DNA of 64,000 nucleotides from Microbacterium halophytorum (GTDB taxonomy: Bacteria; Actinomycetota; Actinomycetes; Actinomycetales; Microbacteriaceae), in the NCBI RefSeq assembly GCF_002970975.1, contig NZ_PNFA01000005.1, forward strand, positions 294,606 through 358,605, read 5' to 3'. The position numbers were made by a program, and so were the translations under genes. Below, one piece after another: positions 43,973-52,089 of this stretch. Below the pieces are notes generated by a model. That model searched no databases, was not told the origin of the DNA, and saw only the letters and a list, made by a program, of their open reading frames with translations. Position 1 is the first letter of the stretch; each line of letters starts with the position of its first letter.

Positions 43973-45880
43973 TCAGCGGCCGCCGAGGAACTCCCGGTAC
44001 GCATCCGTCGCGAACGGGCGCCCCAGGAAGGCCTCGACGAGGTCGGCGGCATCGCGGCTGCCGCCCGGTTCGAGGATCTCGCGCCGGTAGCGCGCCGCGG
44101 ATTCCGCGTCGAGCGGGCCGGCGAAGCCCGTGAGCAGGTCGCGCGCGATCACGAGGCTCCACTGGTAGGTGTAGTAGCTCGCCCCGTACCCCGTCAGGTG
44201 CCCGAATGAGGCGTACGAGTGGCTGCCCTCCGGCCGCGCCACCGGCGTCGACGCCGCGTGCCAGCGGTCGGTCGCGGCGGCGATATCCGCGGGCCCGTCG
44301 ACGTGCAGGTGGTACGAGACGCGGGCGTGCCCCAGCTGGGTGCGCACGAGCAGCGCCCGGCCGAAGGCGTCGGCTTCGCGCATCCGGCGCACGAGCTCTG
44401 CGGGGATCGGCTCGCCGGCGTCGTTCACGGCGAACGAGGCGAGCACACCGGCGTCCCACGCCCACTCCTCGAGCATCTGGCTCGGCGCCTCGACGAAGTC
44501 CCACTCGGTCGCGACGCCCGAGAACGCGAGCCACTCCTGGTCGCCGCCGAGGATCTGGTGCACGAGGTGCCCGAACTCGTGGAAGAAGGTCTGCACCTGG
44601 CGATGCTCCATCAGCCCCGTCGGGAAGTTGCACACGAGCGCGGCCTCGGGCAGCACCCTCCCCCGCACGCCGGGCGCGATGCCGAAGCAGGCCGCGTGGT
44701 TGTACTTGCCGTCGCGCGGGTGCAGGTCGAGGTGGATGCGCCCGATGCGCGCGCCGTCGCGGACCACGTCGTAGGAGCGCACATCGCCGTGCCAGGTCGG
44801 CACCTCGACGGGCACGTACGCGATGTCGAACAGGCGCCCCGTCGTCGCCAGGACGCCGCCCAGCACCCGTTCGAACGCCAGGTACGAGCGCACCTCCTGC
44901 GCGTCGACGGCGAAGCGCTCCTCGTGCAGCCGCGCCAGGAGGTACTGCTGGTCGGCCGTGGTCACGGCCTCGGCGTCAGGAACCTCCTCGCGCAGGCGGG
45001 CGAGGAGGAGCGCGTACTCGCGTTCGGCGGCCTCCCGCGATGCCTCGTCGACCTCGTCGAGGAAGGCGGCGACACGGGCGCTGGAGCCGGCCATCCGCTC
45101 CTCCGTCTCGTAGTCCGACCAGTCGCCGTACCCGAGCAGCGCGGCGCGCTGGCGCCGCACGTCGAGCAGCTCGGCGAGCACGGCATCGTTCTCGGGCCAG
45201 GCGAGGTCGGCGCGGGCCGCGGTCAGGGCGATCCGGGTCGCGCGATCCGTCGCGTAGCGGCTCACCGGCATCACGTCGGTGGAGTCGGTCGACAGCGCGA
45301 CGAGCCCGTCGTCGCCGACCGGATGCCGCGCGACGAAGTCAGCGGGCAGGCCGGCGAGCGCCTCGGGCGCCACGCGGATCTCCCGCCGCCCCTCGCGGAT
45401 GCTGCGGGCGAACGCCAGGCCGAGCTCTGTGTCGCGCGCCGCGAGCTCCCGTGCCGTCGACCGCGTTGCTTCGTCGCGGTCGGCGGCGCCGCGGCGGAAC
45501 CCTCGCAGAGCGCGCTCGCGCACGCGGGCGGCGTCGGCGTCGAGGTCCGCGGGGTCGGCGCCCCCGAACACGGCCGCGAGCTCGGCGTCGGCCATCAGCT
45601 CCGACAGCTTCGCGCTGCCCCGTGCGAGGCGCGATTCGGCCGCCTCCCGCACCTCCCGATCCGGATGCACTTCGCTGAGCAGGCGGGCCTCGTTGCGCAC
45701 CGAGCGCACCGCGATCTGCACGTCGTGCCAGATCGCGAGGACCTCCGGAGCGGAGCGAGCCGTGCCGTCCACGAGCCGCGCGACGAGCTCGTCCGCTCGG
45801 GCGAGGCGGTCGTCGGAGCGCGTGCTCGCGAAGGCGAGCCAGGCGGACAGGGCCGAGGGGTAGGCGATCGGTTCAGTCAC
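43973..45880 (-). CDS. M3-family zinc oligopeptidase
   Basis: A 635-residue cytoplasmic thimet/oligopeptidase F-type peptidase that trims short peptides. The zinc motif is His434-Glu-Phe-Gly-His438 in TFFHEFGHLVHQI; the third ligand Glu lies in FVEAPSQMLEEW. The C-terminal substrate loop GYGASYYTYQWSLVIA has the Tyr residues typical of M3. The start is GTG 45880 with TACGCT seven bases upstream. It lies 17 bases after the Nudix gene in physical order but is transcribed first toward the terminator at 43913. Confidence 0.93.
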   Translation of the reverse strand: MTEPIAYPSALSAWLAFASTRSDDRLARADELVARLVDGTARSAPEVLAIWHDVQIAVRSVRNEARLLSEVHPDREVREAAESRLARGSAKLSELMADAELAAVFGGADPADLDADAARVRERALRGFRRGAADRDEATRSTARELAARDTELGLAFARSIREGRREIRVAPEALAGLPADFVARHPVGDDGLVALSTDSTDVMPVSRYATDRATRIALTAARADLAWPENDAVLAELLDVRRQRAALLGYGDWSDYETEERMAGSSARVAAFLDEVDEASREAAEREYALLLARLREEVPDAEAVTTADQQYLLARLHEERFAVDAQEVRSYLAFERVLGGVLATTGRLFDIAYVPVEVPTWHGDVRSYDVVRDGARIGRIHLDLHPRDGKYNHAACFGIAPGVRGRVLPEAALVCNFPTGLMEHRQVQTFFHEFGHLVHQILGGDQEWLAFSGVATEWDFVEAPSQMLEEWAWDAGVLASFAVNDAGEPIPAELVRRMREADAFGRALLVRTQLGHARVSYHLHVDGPADIAAATDRWHAASTPVARPEGSHSYASFGHLTGYGASYYTYQWSLVIARDLLTGFAGPLDAESAARYRREILEPGGSRDAADLVEAFLGRPFATDAYREFLGGR

Positions 45881-45897
45881 CCGATCGAGCGTACGCG

Positions 45898-46500
45898 TCA
45901 GCGCAGCGCGCCGAGGTGCGCCAGGGCCTGGCGCACGAGGGCTCCGCGGCCGCCCTCCATCTCCGCGGACACGGCATCGCTGGCGGCCTCATCCGGCGAC
46001 AGCCACGTGAGCTCGAGCGCGTCCTGGCGCGGCTCGCACGTGCCCGTGACCGGGACCACGTACGCGAGCGACACGGCGTGCTGGCGCTCGTCGTGGAACG
46101 CCGAGACGCCCGGCAGCGGGAAGTACTCCGCGACCGTGAACGGCACGGGCGACGGCGGGATGGCGGGGAAGGCCATCGGGCCGAGGTCGTTCTCGACGTG
46201 GCGGAACAGGGCGTCGCGCACTGTCTCGCCGAACCGCACGCGCCCCGACACGATCGTCCGGCTCATTTCGCCCAGCGGGCTCGCGCGCAGCAGCAGGCCG
46301 ACCTCGGTGACCTGGCCGTTCCCGTCGGTGCGCACCGGCACGCCCTCGACGTAGAGGAACGGCAGCCGGCGCCGCGCCTCGGCGAGCTCGACCTCGCTGA
46401 GCCAGCCGGGGTTCGCGGCCCCGCCGTCCGACAGCGGGTCGGACGGCAGGTCGTCCGGGTCGTCCGGCATGTCATCCGGGTCTGGCGTGCGAACGGTCAT
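45898..46500 (-). CDS. Nudix-fold protein of the DUF4916 type
   Basis: A 200-residue actinobacterial protein. After an acidic N-terminus (PDPDDMPDDPDDLPSDP) comes the conserved NPGWLSEVELAEARRRLPFL and GQVTEVGLLLRASPLGEMSR. The Nudix box itself is degenerate: the region FGETVRDALFRHVENDLG replaces the canonical GX5EX7REUXEEXGU, so catalysis is doubtful. The start is the ATG at 46500 after GGAGG. It precedes the M3 peptidase gene with a 17-base gap, so they may be cotranscribed. Confidence 0.8.
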   Translation of the reverse strand: MTVRTPDPDDMPDDPDDLPSDPLSDGGAANPGWLSEVELAEARRRLPFLYVEGVPVRTDGNGQVTEVGLLLRASPLGEMSRTIVSGRVRFGETVRDALFRHVENDLGPMAFPAIPPSPVPFTVAEYFPLPGVSAFHDERQHAVSLAYVVPVTGTCEPRQDALELTWLSPDEAASDAVSAEMEGGRGALVRQALAHLGALR

Positions 46501-46610
46501 GCCTCCTGTATACCCCGTCGCGGACGGCGGGCGGGCCCACGCGCCCTGGCGCCGCGAACGCGCCCCGGGGCGCGGCCGACGAGGCGAGCCGCAGCGCGCC
46601 TCCCAACGCG

Positions 46611-46653
46611 ACGCGGCCGCGGTCGGTGCGCTCGGCACCGGCCGCGGCCGCGT
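46611..46653 (-). terminator. Terminator after metS
   Basis: The arms 46611-46629 (begins ACGCGGCCGCGG) and 46635-46653 (ends GCGGCCGCGT) pair over 19 positions with one G-T wobble and a five-base loop, 12 bases after the metS stop codon. Confidence 0.82.
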
Positions 46654-46665
46654 CATCCGGATTCC

Positions 46666-46812
46666 CTACGGACCTGTGACGGGTTCGTCCTCACCGCCGG
46701 TCGGGTAGGCCTCGACCTCTGGCCTCCTGGCCAGGAAGACGATGCTCGCGACGAGCCCGCCCCAGACCACGACGGCCGCGATGATGAGGAATGTGATTGC
46801 GATGGCGCTCAT
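46666..46812 (-). CDS. metS: Small subunit of NSS transporter (MetS-like)
   Basis: A 48-residue single-helix protein, below usual gene-calling cut-offs. It reads MSAIAITFLIIAAVVVWGGL, continues VASIVFLARRPEVEAYPTGG and ends in an acidic tail. Its ATG overlaps the stop codon of the sodium transporter gene (ATGA). In Corynebacterium the MetP transporter needs such a small MetS subunit for methionine/alanine uptake, and this one has the same size, topology and place. Confidence 0.88.
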   Translation of the reverse strand: MSAIAITFLIIAAVVVWGGLVASIVFLARRPEVEAYPTGGEDEPVTGP

Positions 46813-48374
46813 CGGGCGCCTCCCTTCACTCCGAGCTGCTCATTGGTGGGCCATGCCTCGAACTTCGATGGGTCGTGGCGCCAGCGCACCGACGGCAGGA
46901 TGAACGCGAAGACGAGGATGACGATCAGGCTGCCCCAGCCGGCGACCCAGAGGTACCACGTCGGGTAGCCCTCGTAGCCGTTGGTGAGGAAGTCGACGAC
47001 CTTCGAGATCAGCATGTAGGCGAGCACGATCGGCGCGAGGATGCCCGTGAACACCTGCCAGATCGTGCCGACCTTGAAGGTCGAGACGGTGCTGAGGTGC
47101 TTGGCGAGCTCGGGGCCCTTGCGCCTGACCCAGAGCACGATCACCGCCATCGCGACGGCCGAGCCGACGATGCCGAGCTGGTTGGTCCAGGCGTCGATCG
47201 TGTCGAGGGCCGTCAGGCCGGATGTCGTGCCGAACAGGACGAGCGAGATCACGGCCAGCACGCCGCCGAAGCCGTAGACTGCCTGCGCCCGCGACCAGCC
47301 GAACTTGTCGCGCACGGCGGCCATCACGACCTCGAGGATCGAGATCAGAGAGGTCAGGCCCGCCAGGGTCAGCGCTCCGAAGAACAGGGCGCCGAAGAAC
47401 GGGCCGCCCGGCATCTCGTTCACGATCGCGGGGAAGGTGACGAACGACAGGATCGGGCCTGTGAGGCCCTCCAGCTCCCCGATCCCGACGCCCTGCTGGA
47501 AGGCGAGGAAGCCGAGCGCCGCGAACACGCCGATTCCGGCGAGGATCTCGAACGACGAGTTCGCGAATGCGACGACGAGACCGGCGCTCGTCATGTTCGA
47601 GCGGCGGCGGCGGTACGTCGAGTACGTGATCATGATGCCGAACGCCACGGACAGCGAGAAGAACACCTGGCCGTACGCCGCGATCCAGACGTTCGGGTCG
47701 CCGAGCGCCGCGAAGTCGGGCGTGAAGAAGGCGTTCAGGCCGTCGGCGGCGCCCGGCAGCGTGAGCGCGTAGATCACGAGGATGAGGAACCCGACGATGA
47801 GCAGCGGGATGAAGATCATGTTGGCGCGCTGGACGCCCTTGACGACGCCGAAGCCGAGGATCACGAGCGTCACCACCCACATGATGGCCAGCGGGATCAG
47901 CACGGCGCCGACGAAGTCGAGCGTGAACGGGCTCGCGTCGACCTTCAGGTACTCGCCGACGAAGAAGCCGGCGGTGTCATCGCCCCAGCCTCGCCCGAAG
48001 GAGAAGACGAAGTAGCTCGACGACCACGCCAGCACGGCGGTGTAGTACAGCGCGATGAACACGCAGATGCCGACCTGGAACCAGCCGAGGCCCTCGCCGA
48101 GCTTGCCGCCGAGCCGCTTGAGCGCGGTCGGCACCGAGCCGCGGAAGCGGTGGCCGATCGAGTAGTCGAGGAAGAGGATGGGGATGCCGGCCGTGACGAG
48201 CGCGACGAGGTACGGGATGAGGAACGCCCCGCCGCCCGACTCGTACGCGACGCCGGGGAAGCGCCAGATGTTTCCGAGGCCGACGGCCGAGCCGATGGCC
48301 GAAATGATGAAGCCGGTCTGGCCGGTCCACTGCTCGCGCTGTGGTACCGCCGCGGCGGCGTCTGCTCGCGACAT
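46809..48374 (-). CDS. metP: Sodium-dependent amino acid transporter, NSS family (MetP-like)
   Basis: A 521-residue LeuT-fold transporter with 11-12 helices. TM1 carries ISAIGSAVGLGNIWRFPGVA with the unwound GLGN substrate/sodium site. TM6 (VAFGIMITYSTYRRRRSN) and TM8 regions are recognisable. The start at 48374 (MSRADAAAAVPQREQW) follows GAAGGA; the frame is open 20 codons upstream. The MetS-like subunit downstream points to methionine or alanine uptake, but the substrate is inferred. Confidence 0.9.
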   Translation of the reverse strand: MSRADAAAAVPQREQWTGQTGFIISAIGSAVGLGNIWRFPGVAYESGGGAFLIPYLVALVTAGIPILFLDYSIGHRFRGSVPTALKRLGGKLGEGLGWFQVGICVFIALYYTAVLAWSSSYFVFSFGRGWGDDTAGFFVGEYLKVDASPFTLDFVGAVLIPLAIMWVVTLVILGFGVVKGVQRANMIFIPLLIVGFLILVIYALTLPGAADGLNAFFTPDFAALGDPNVWIAAYGQVFFSLSVAFGIMITYSTYRRRRSNMTSAGLVVAFANSSFEILAGIGVFAALGFLAFQQGVGIGELEGLTGPILSFVTFPAIVNEMPGGPFFGALFFGALTLAGLTSLISILEVVMAAVRDKFGWSRAQAVYGFGGVLAVISLVLFGTTSGLTALDTIDAWTNQLGIVGSAVAMAVIVLWVRRKGPELAKHLSTVSTFKVGTIWQVFTGILAPIVLAYMLISKVVDFLTNGYEGYPTWYLWVAGWGSLIVILVFAFILPSVRWRHDPSKFEAWPTNEQLGVKGGAR

Positions 48375-48440
48375 TGCGTTCCTTCGTCTGTGTCTCTTGT
48401 GGAGGTAGCGGGTGCGAACGCGCGCCCGTGTCAAAGGGAG

Positions 48441-48469
48441 ATCGTAACCTGTGCGCCAGCTGAATGAAA
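48441..48469 (-). promoter_or_regulatory. Candidate promoter of the NSS transporter operon
   Basis: TTTCAT (48464-48469) and TACGAT (48441-48446) on the minus strand are 17 bases apart. The predicted leader is about 60 bases. Confidence 0.5.
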
Positions 48470-48597
48470 GCGGGTTCGCCGACGGACGACGCCGTGATCT
48501 GCCCAGTGGCGGGCCCGACCCGCTCGCGCTGCGTGCGCATTCCGCTCATCCGGCGGCCCGCGACGGGATCGGGGTGCCGCGAGCGCGGGGGCGCCTG

Positions 48598-48627
48598 TGG
48601 ACACCGCAGGGGCATGCGGGCTACGCT
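48598..48627 (+). promoter_or_regulatory. Candidate promoter of the ABC-F leader transcript
   Basis: TGGACA (48598-48603) and TACGCT (48622-48627) are separated by 18 bases on the plus strand. The expected transcript starts near 48634, giving a leader of about 190 bases that contains the small ORF and hairpin below. Confidence 0.58.
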
Positions 48628-48661
48628 GTCCTGGCCCCTGTCGTCGAACGAAGGATCACCG

Positions 48662-48697
48662 GTGAAGATCGTCGCAGCTTCCGCGCTCCCGCGCTGA
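48662..48697 (+). CDS. 11-codon leader peptide before the ABC-F gene
   Basis: GTG-initiated ORF encoding MKIVAASALPR. GAAGGA (48650-48655) lies six bases upstream, so it is likely translated. A 7-bp helix could form between GTCGTCG (48640-48646) and CGACGAC (48700-48706), enclosing the ribosome site and the whole ORF. A strong hairpin follows at 48732-48758. This layout is that of ribosome-stalling leader peptides that induce antibiotic-resistance ABC-F, erm or cat genes. The stalling drug, if any, is unknown. Confidence 0.6.
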   Translation: MKIVAASALPR

Positions 48698-48731
48698 ACC
48701 GACGACGCTCGCCGTACCCCCGACGGGCTGA

Positions 48732-48758
48732 CCCGCCTCGAGGCTCCGCCTCGGCGGG
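48732..48758 (+). terminator. Attenuator hairpin in the ABC-F leader
   Basis: CCCGC plus CGAGGC pair with GCCTCG plus GCGGG around a TCC loop, with a two-base bulge (CT). It lies 34 bases after the leader-peptide stop codon and 66 bases before the ABC-F start. A further small stem (GGCCC 48806-48810 with GGGCC 48818-48822) encloses the AAGGAGG ribosome site. Confidence 0.55.
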
Positions 48759-48824
48759 CGCCGCGGTTCCGCGCACCCAGAACCTGGTGTGCACGAACGC
48801 ACCGCGGCCCCGAAGGAGGGCCCT

Positions 48825-50600
48825 ATGCCTGTACTCACTCTCTCTTCCGTCACATACGCCTGGCCGGACGGGTCGCTCGCGCTCGACGATGTGTCCGGCT
48901 CGTTCGGCTCCGGCCGCACGGGCCTCGTCGGCCGCAACGGCGCCGGCAAATCCACCCTTCTGCGGCTCTTGTCCGGGGCGATGGCCCCGACATCCGGAAC
49001 GATCACCCGCGAGGGCGGCGTCTCCTCCCTGCCGCAGCGGCTCACTCTCGACGTCGACCGGGGCGTCGCCGAGCTGCTCGGCGTCGCAGCGCCCCTCGCC
49101 GCGCTGCGCGCGATCGAGGCCGGCGACCCCGACCCCGCGCACTTCGACGCCGTCGGCGACGACTGGGACGTCGAGGCCCGCGCACAGGCCGCCCTCGCCG
49201 AGGCCGGTCTCCCGCCTGATGCACTCGACCGCACCGTCGGCACCCTTTCGGGCGGCGAGGCCGTGCTCGTGGCGATAGCGGGCATCCGGATGCGGCGAGC
49301 GCCGATCACGCTGCTCGACGAACCGACGAACAACCTCGACCGCGACGCCAGGGCGCGCCTGTACGACATGGTTCGCGCGTGGCGAGGGGCCCTCGTGGTC
49401 GTCTCGCACGACGTCGCCCTGCTCGAGCTGATGGACGACACCGCGGAACTGCACGAGGGCGGGCTGTCGGTGTTCGGCGGCCCGTACTCCGAGTGGCGCG
49501 CGTGGCTCGAGACCGAGCAGGCGGCGGCCGCGCAGGCCGAGGTCGACGCGAAGAAGGCATTCGCGAAGGAGAAGCGGCAGCGCATCGAGGCGGAGGCGAA
49601 GCTCGCCGCGCGTGCGCGGTCCGCGAAGAAGGCCGAGATCGAGAAGCGCGTGCCGAAGATCATCGCACAGGGCCGCAAGCGCGCCGCGCAGGTCTCGGCC
49701 GGTCGCCTGCGCACGGAGGTCGCGGGGAAGGAGGCCGAGGCGCGCGCCGCGTACGACGAGGCGCAACTGCGCGTCCGCGACGACGATCGCGTCAGGCTCG
49801 ACCTGCCCGACCCCGCCGTCGCCGCGGGGCGCCGGATCGCGACGTTCGCGTCGGCGATCCTCGCCGCGCCGGACGCGGACGGCGGCACCGACGGCGGAAC
49901 CCCCGGCGGCGCTCGGGAGGTCGTGGACGCCGCGGATGCCGCGGCGAGCGCGGGCGCCCCGCACGCCTTGCCGGGCGACGAGCGCCGCTGGGTCGTCGAG
50001 GGCCCGGAGCGGATCGCGATCATCGGGCCGAACGGCGCGGGGAAGACGACGCTGCTGCGGGAGCTGCTGGGGCTGCCCGCGCCCGACGCAGGAGCCCCAG
50101 GCTCCGCCGCGACGGAACCCGCGGAGACCAGGGGGCCGGCGCCGGGCGAGGAGCGACGGCGCCCGGCGCCCTCCGCCGTCGCGCACACCGACCGCATCGG
50201 GTACCTGCCGCAGCGCATCGACGGGCTCGACGACGCCGCGACGGTGCTCGACGCCGTGCGGGGCGCGGCGCCGGGCGTGCCCGATCGCGAGCTGAGGAAC
50301 CGGCTCGCGCGCTTCCTCATCCGGGGCGATGCCGTCGCCCGGCCGGTCGGCACGCTCTCGGGCGGCGAGCGCTTCCGCGTCGCGCTGGCCCGGCTGCTCC
50401 TGGCCGACCCGCCGCCGCAGCTGATCGTGCTCGACGAGCCGACGAACAACCTCGACCTCGACACGGTCGACCAGCTCGTCGACGCCCTGCGCGCCTACCG
50501 CGGCGCCGTCGCGGTCGTCAGCCACGACGACGCGTTCCTCAGCCGACTGGGCGTCGATCTGACGCTGGAGCTGCGCGACGGGGTCCTGACGGAGAGGTGA
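48825..50600 (+). CDS. ABC-F family ATPase (ribosome-protection type)
   Basis: A 591-residue soluble protein with two nucleotide-binding domains and no membrane helix. NBD1 has GRNGAGKST, LSGGEAVLVAI and LLDEPTNNLD; NBD2 has GPNGAGKTT, LSGGERFRVALARLL and VLDEPTNNLDLDT. The linker between them is a long Lys/Arg/Ala-rich coiled coil (AFAKEKRQRIEAEAKLAARA onward), the P-site tRNA interaction motif of the family. ABC-F proteins dislodge macrolide, lincosamide or pleuromutilin drugs or rescue stalled ribosomes. The start is the ATG at 48825 after AAGGAGG. The leader suggests inducible expression. Confidence 0.92.
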   Translation: MPVLTLSSVTYAWPDGSLALDDVSGSFGSGRTGLVGRNGAGKSTLLRLLSGAMAPTSGTITREGGVSSLPQRLTLDVDRGVAELLGVAAPLAALRAIEAGDPDPAHFDAVGDDWDVEARAQAALAEAGLPPDALDRTVGTLSGGEAVLVAIAGIRMRRAPITLLDEPTNNLDRDARARLYDMVRAWRGALVVVSHDVALLELMDDTAELHEGGLSVFGGPYSEWRAWLETEQAAAAQAEVDAKKAFAKEKRQRIEAEAKLAARARSAKKAEIEKRVPKIIAQGRKRAAQVSAGRLRTEVAGKEAEARAAYDEAQLRVRDDDRVRLDLPDPAVAAGRRIATFASAILAAPDADGGTDGGTPGGAREVVDAADAAASAGAPHALPGDERRWVVEGPERIAIIGPNGAGKTTLLRELLGLPAPDAGAPGSAATEPAETRGPAPGEERRRPAPSAVAHTDRIGYLPQRIDGLDDAATVLDAVRGAAPGVPDRELRNRLARFLIRGDAVARPVGTLSGGERFRVALARLLLADPPPQLIVLDEPTNNLDLDTVDQLVDALRAYRGAVAVVSHDDAFLSRLGVDLTLELRDGVLTER

Positions 50601-51987
50601 GCCCCTCCCCCGCGCCGAGCGTGCGGGCGAGGGCGGCGAACACGAGGGCGCACACCGCGTGCACGACGAACACGACGCCGAGCGCGCCGTCGAGCCCTTC
50701 GCCGCCTTCGCCCGCGACGGCCGAGAACACGCCGCCGAGCACCGCGACGCCGACGCTCAGCCCGACCTGCTGCATCGTGGTGAACAGGCCGCTCGCCGCG
50801 CCGGCGGCCCAGCCGGGAGCCCGCGAGAGCACGGTGCCCAGCAGCGGCCCGAACATCATCGCCTGCGCGGCGCCGAGCGGGATCAGCACGGCCTGCAGCG
50901 TCCAGATATCGTCGCGGCCCGCGAACGAGAGCAGCGCGATGGCGAGGAATGCCGCGGCCTGGGCGAGCGCCGCCGCCGTCATCGCACGGGGCCCCGCCGT
51001 GGGCAGGAGCGCGGGAAGCAGGACCGACGTCGCGACGAACGCGAGCCCGAAGCCGAGAACGAGCAGCGCGGCGCCGAGCGCCCCGAGCCCGAAGCGCGCC
51101 TGCGCGAGCGCCGCCAGCTCGTACAGGAACGCGCCATAGGTGGCGAAGAAGAGCAGCGTCATCACGAGGCCCCGCCGCACGACCCGGACGCGCAGCACGG
51201 AGGGAGGCACGACGGGCTGCTCGCCCCTGCGCTCCGAGCGCCGCTGCATCGCCCAGAACGCGATCAGCGCGACGACGCCCGCGGCGAGCGCCGCGACCGT
51301 CAGAGCATCGCCACCGCCGATCGTGAGCGGCACGATGAGGAGCAGCACGGCCGCGCCCGCCGTCGCGGCGCCCGGCAGGTCCATCGCGAGCCTCTCGGCC
51401 GACCGCGACGCCGGCACTGCCCGAACCGCGGCGATGCCCGCGAGCGCGATGGCCCCGGTCGCGACCTGCACCAGCCGCCAGCCGAGCTCGTCCGGGACGA
51501 CGGCGGAGACCGCCCCAGCCGCGACCTGCCCGAGCACCGTGCTGGCGCCGCTCATCGCGGCGAAGAGCATCATGCCGGTGCGCTGCAGGGGCCCGTCGGC
51601 CGCGGCCCGGATGATCGAGAGCACCTGGGGCGTCAGCAGCCCGGCGGCCAGACCCAGCAGCACGCGCAGCGCAATCAGTGCGGCTGCCGTCGTCGCGAAG
51701 GCCGAGGCGATGCTCAGCAGCGCCACCCCGACGCCGCCGGCGACGAGCATCCGGCGCCGCCCGAATCGGTCGCCGAGCCTGCCGGCGACCACGAGCGACG
51801 CGGCGAACGATGCCGTGTACGCCGAGAGCACGAGCTGCTCGACGGCCGGCGAGGCGCCGAGGTCGCGCCCGATGTCGCGGATCAGCACGTTCACAGACCC
51901 GAACGTGAAGTTCACGGGGACGTAGACGATGAGCAGGACGGCGAGCCCGGATGGAGCGAGCGCGCGGCCGGTGTTCTGGGAAGACAT
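50539..51987 (-). CDS. MFS drug exporter, DHA2-like
   Basis: A 482-residue transporter with about 14 helices. The cytoplasmic loop motif GRLGDRFGRRRMLVAG lies between helices 2 and 3, and TPQVLSIIRAA is typical of DHA2 exporters. It is likely proton-driven efflux of a hydrophobic compound. Its last 62 bases overlap the 3' end of the ABC-F gene on the opposite strand. It is divergent from an XRE-type regulator, with two 17-base direct repeats in the 102-base gap. Confidence 0.9.
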   Translation of the reverse strand: MSSQNTGRALAPSGLAVLLIVYVPVNFTFGSVNVLIRDIGRDLGASPAVEQLVLSAYTASFAASLVVAGRLGDRFGRRRMLVAGGVGVALLSIASAFATTAAALIALRVLLGLAAGLLTPQVLSIIRAAADGPLQRTGMMLFAAMSGASTVLGQVAAGAVSAVVPDELGWRLVQVATGAIALAGIAAVRAVPASRSAERLAMDLPGAATAGAAVLLLIVPLTIGGGDALTVAALAAGVVALIAFWAMQRRSERRGEQPVVPPSVLRVRVVRRGLVMTLLFFATYGAFLYELAALAQARFGLGALGAALLVLGFGLAFVATSVLLPALLPTAGPRAMTAAALAQAAAFLAIALLSFAGRDDIWTLQAVLIPLGAAQAMMFGPLLGTVLSRAPGWAAGAASGLFTTMQQVGLSVGVAVLGGVFSAVAGEGGEGLDGALGVVFVVHAVCALVFAALARTLGAGEGLTSPSGPRRAAPASDRRPVG

Positions 51988-52006
51988 CGCACCAGCGTCC
52001 GCCGGG

Positions 52007-52046
52007 ATTCATCCTGTTACCAGAAGCCCATTCATCCTATTACCAG
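52007..52046. promoter_or_regulatory. Putative operator: two direct repeats between MFS and regulator
   Basis: ATTCATCCTGTTACCAG (52007-52023) and ATTCATCCTATTACCAG (52030-52046) differ at one position and are 23 bases apart, about two helical turns. They lie between the divergent exporter and regulator genes and contain TAACAG/TAATAG boxes on the minus strand. They are probably binding sites of the adjacent regulator. Confidence 0.72.
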
Positions 52047-52089
52047 CGGCACCTGGCACGGAGCTTCGGGAGCCGCCAGACTGGGAGGC

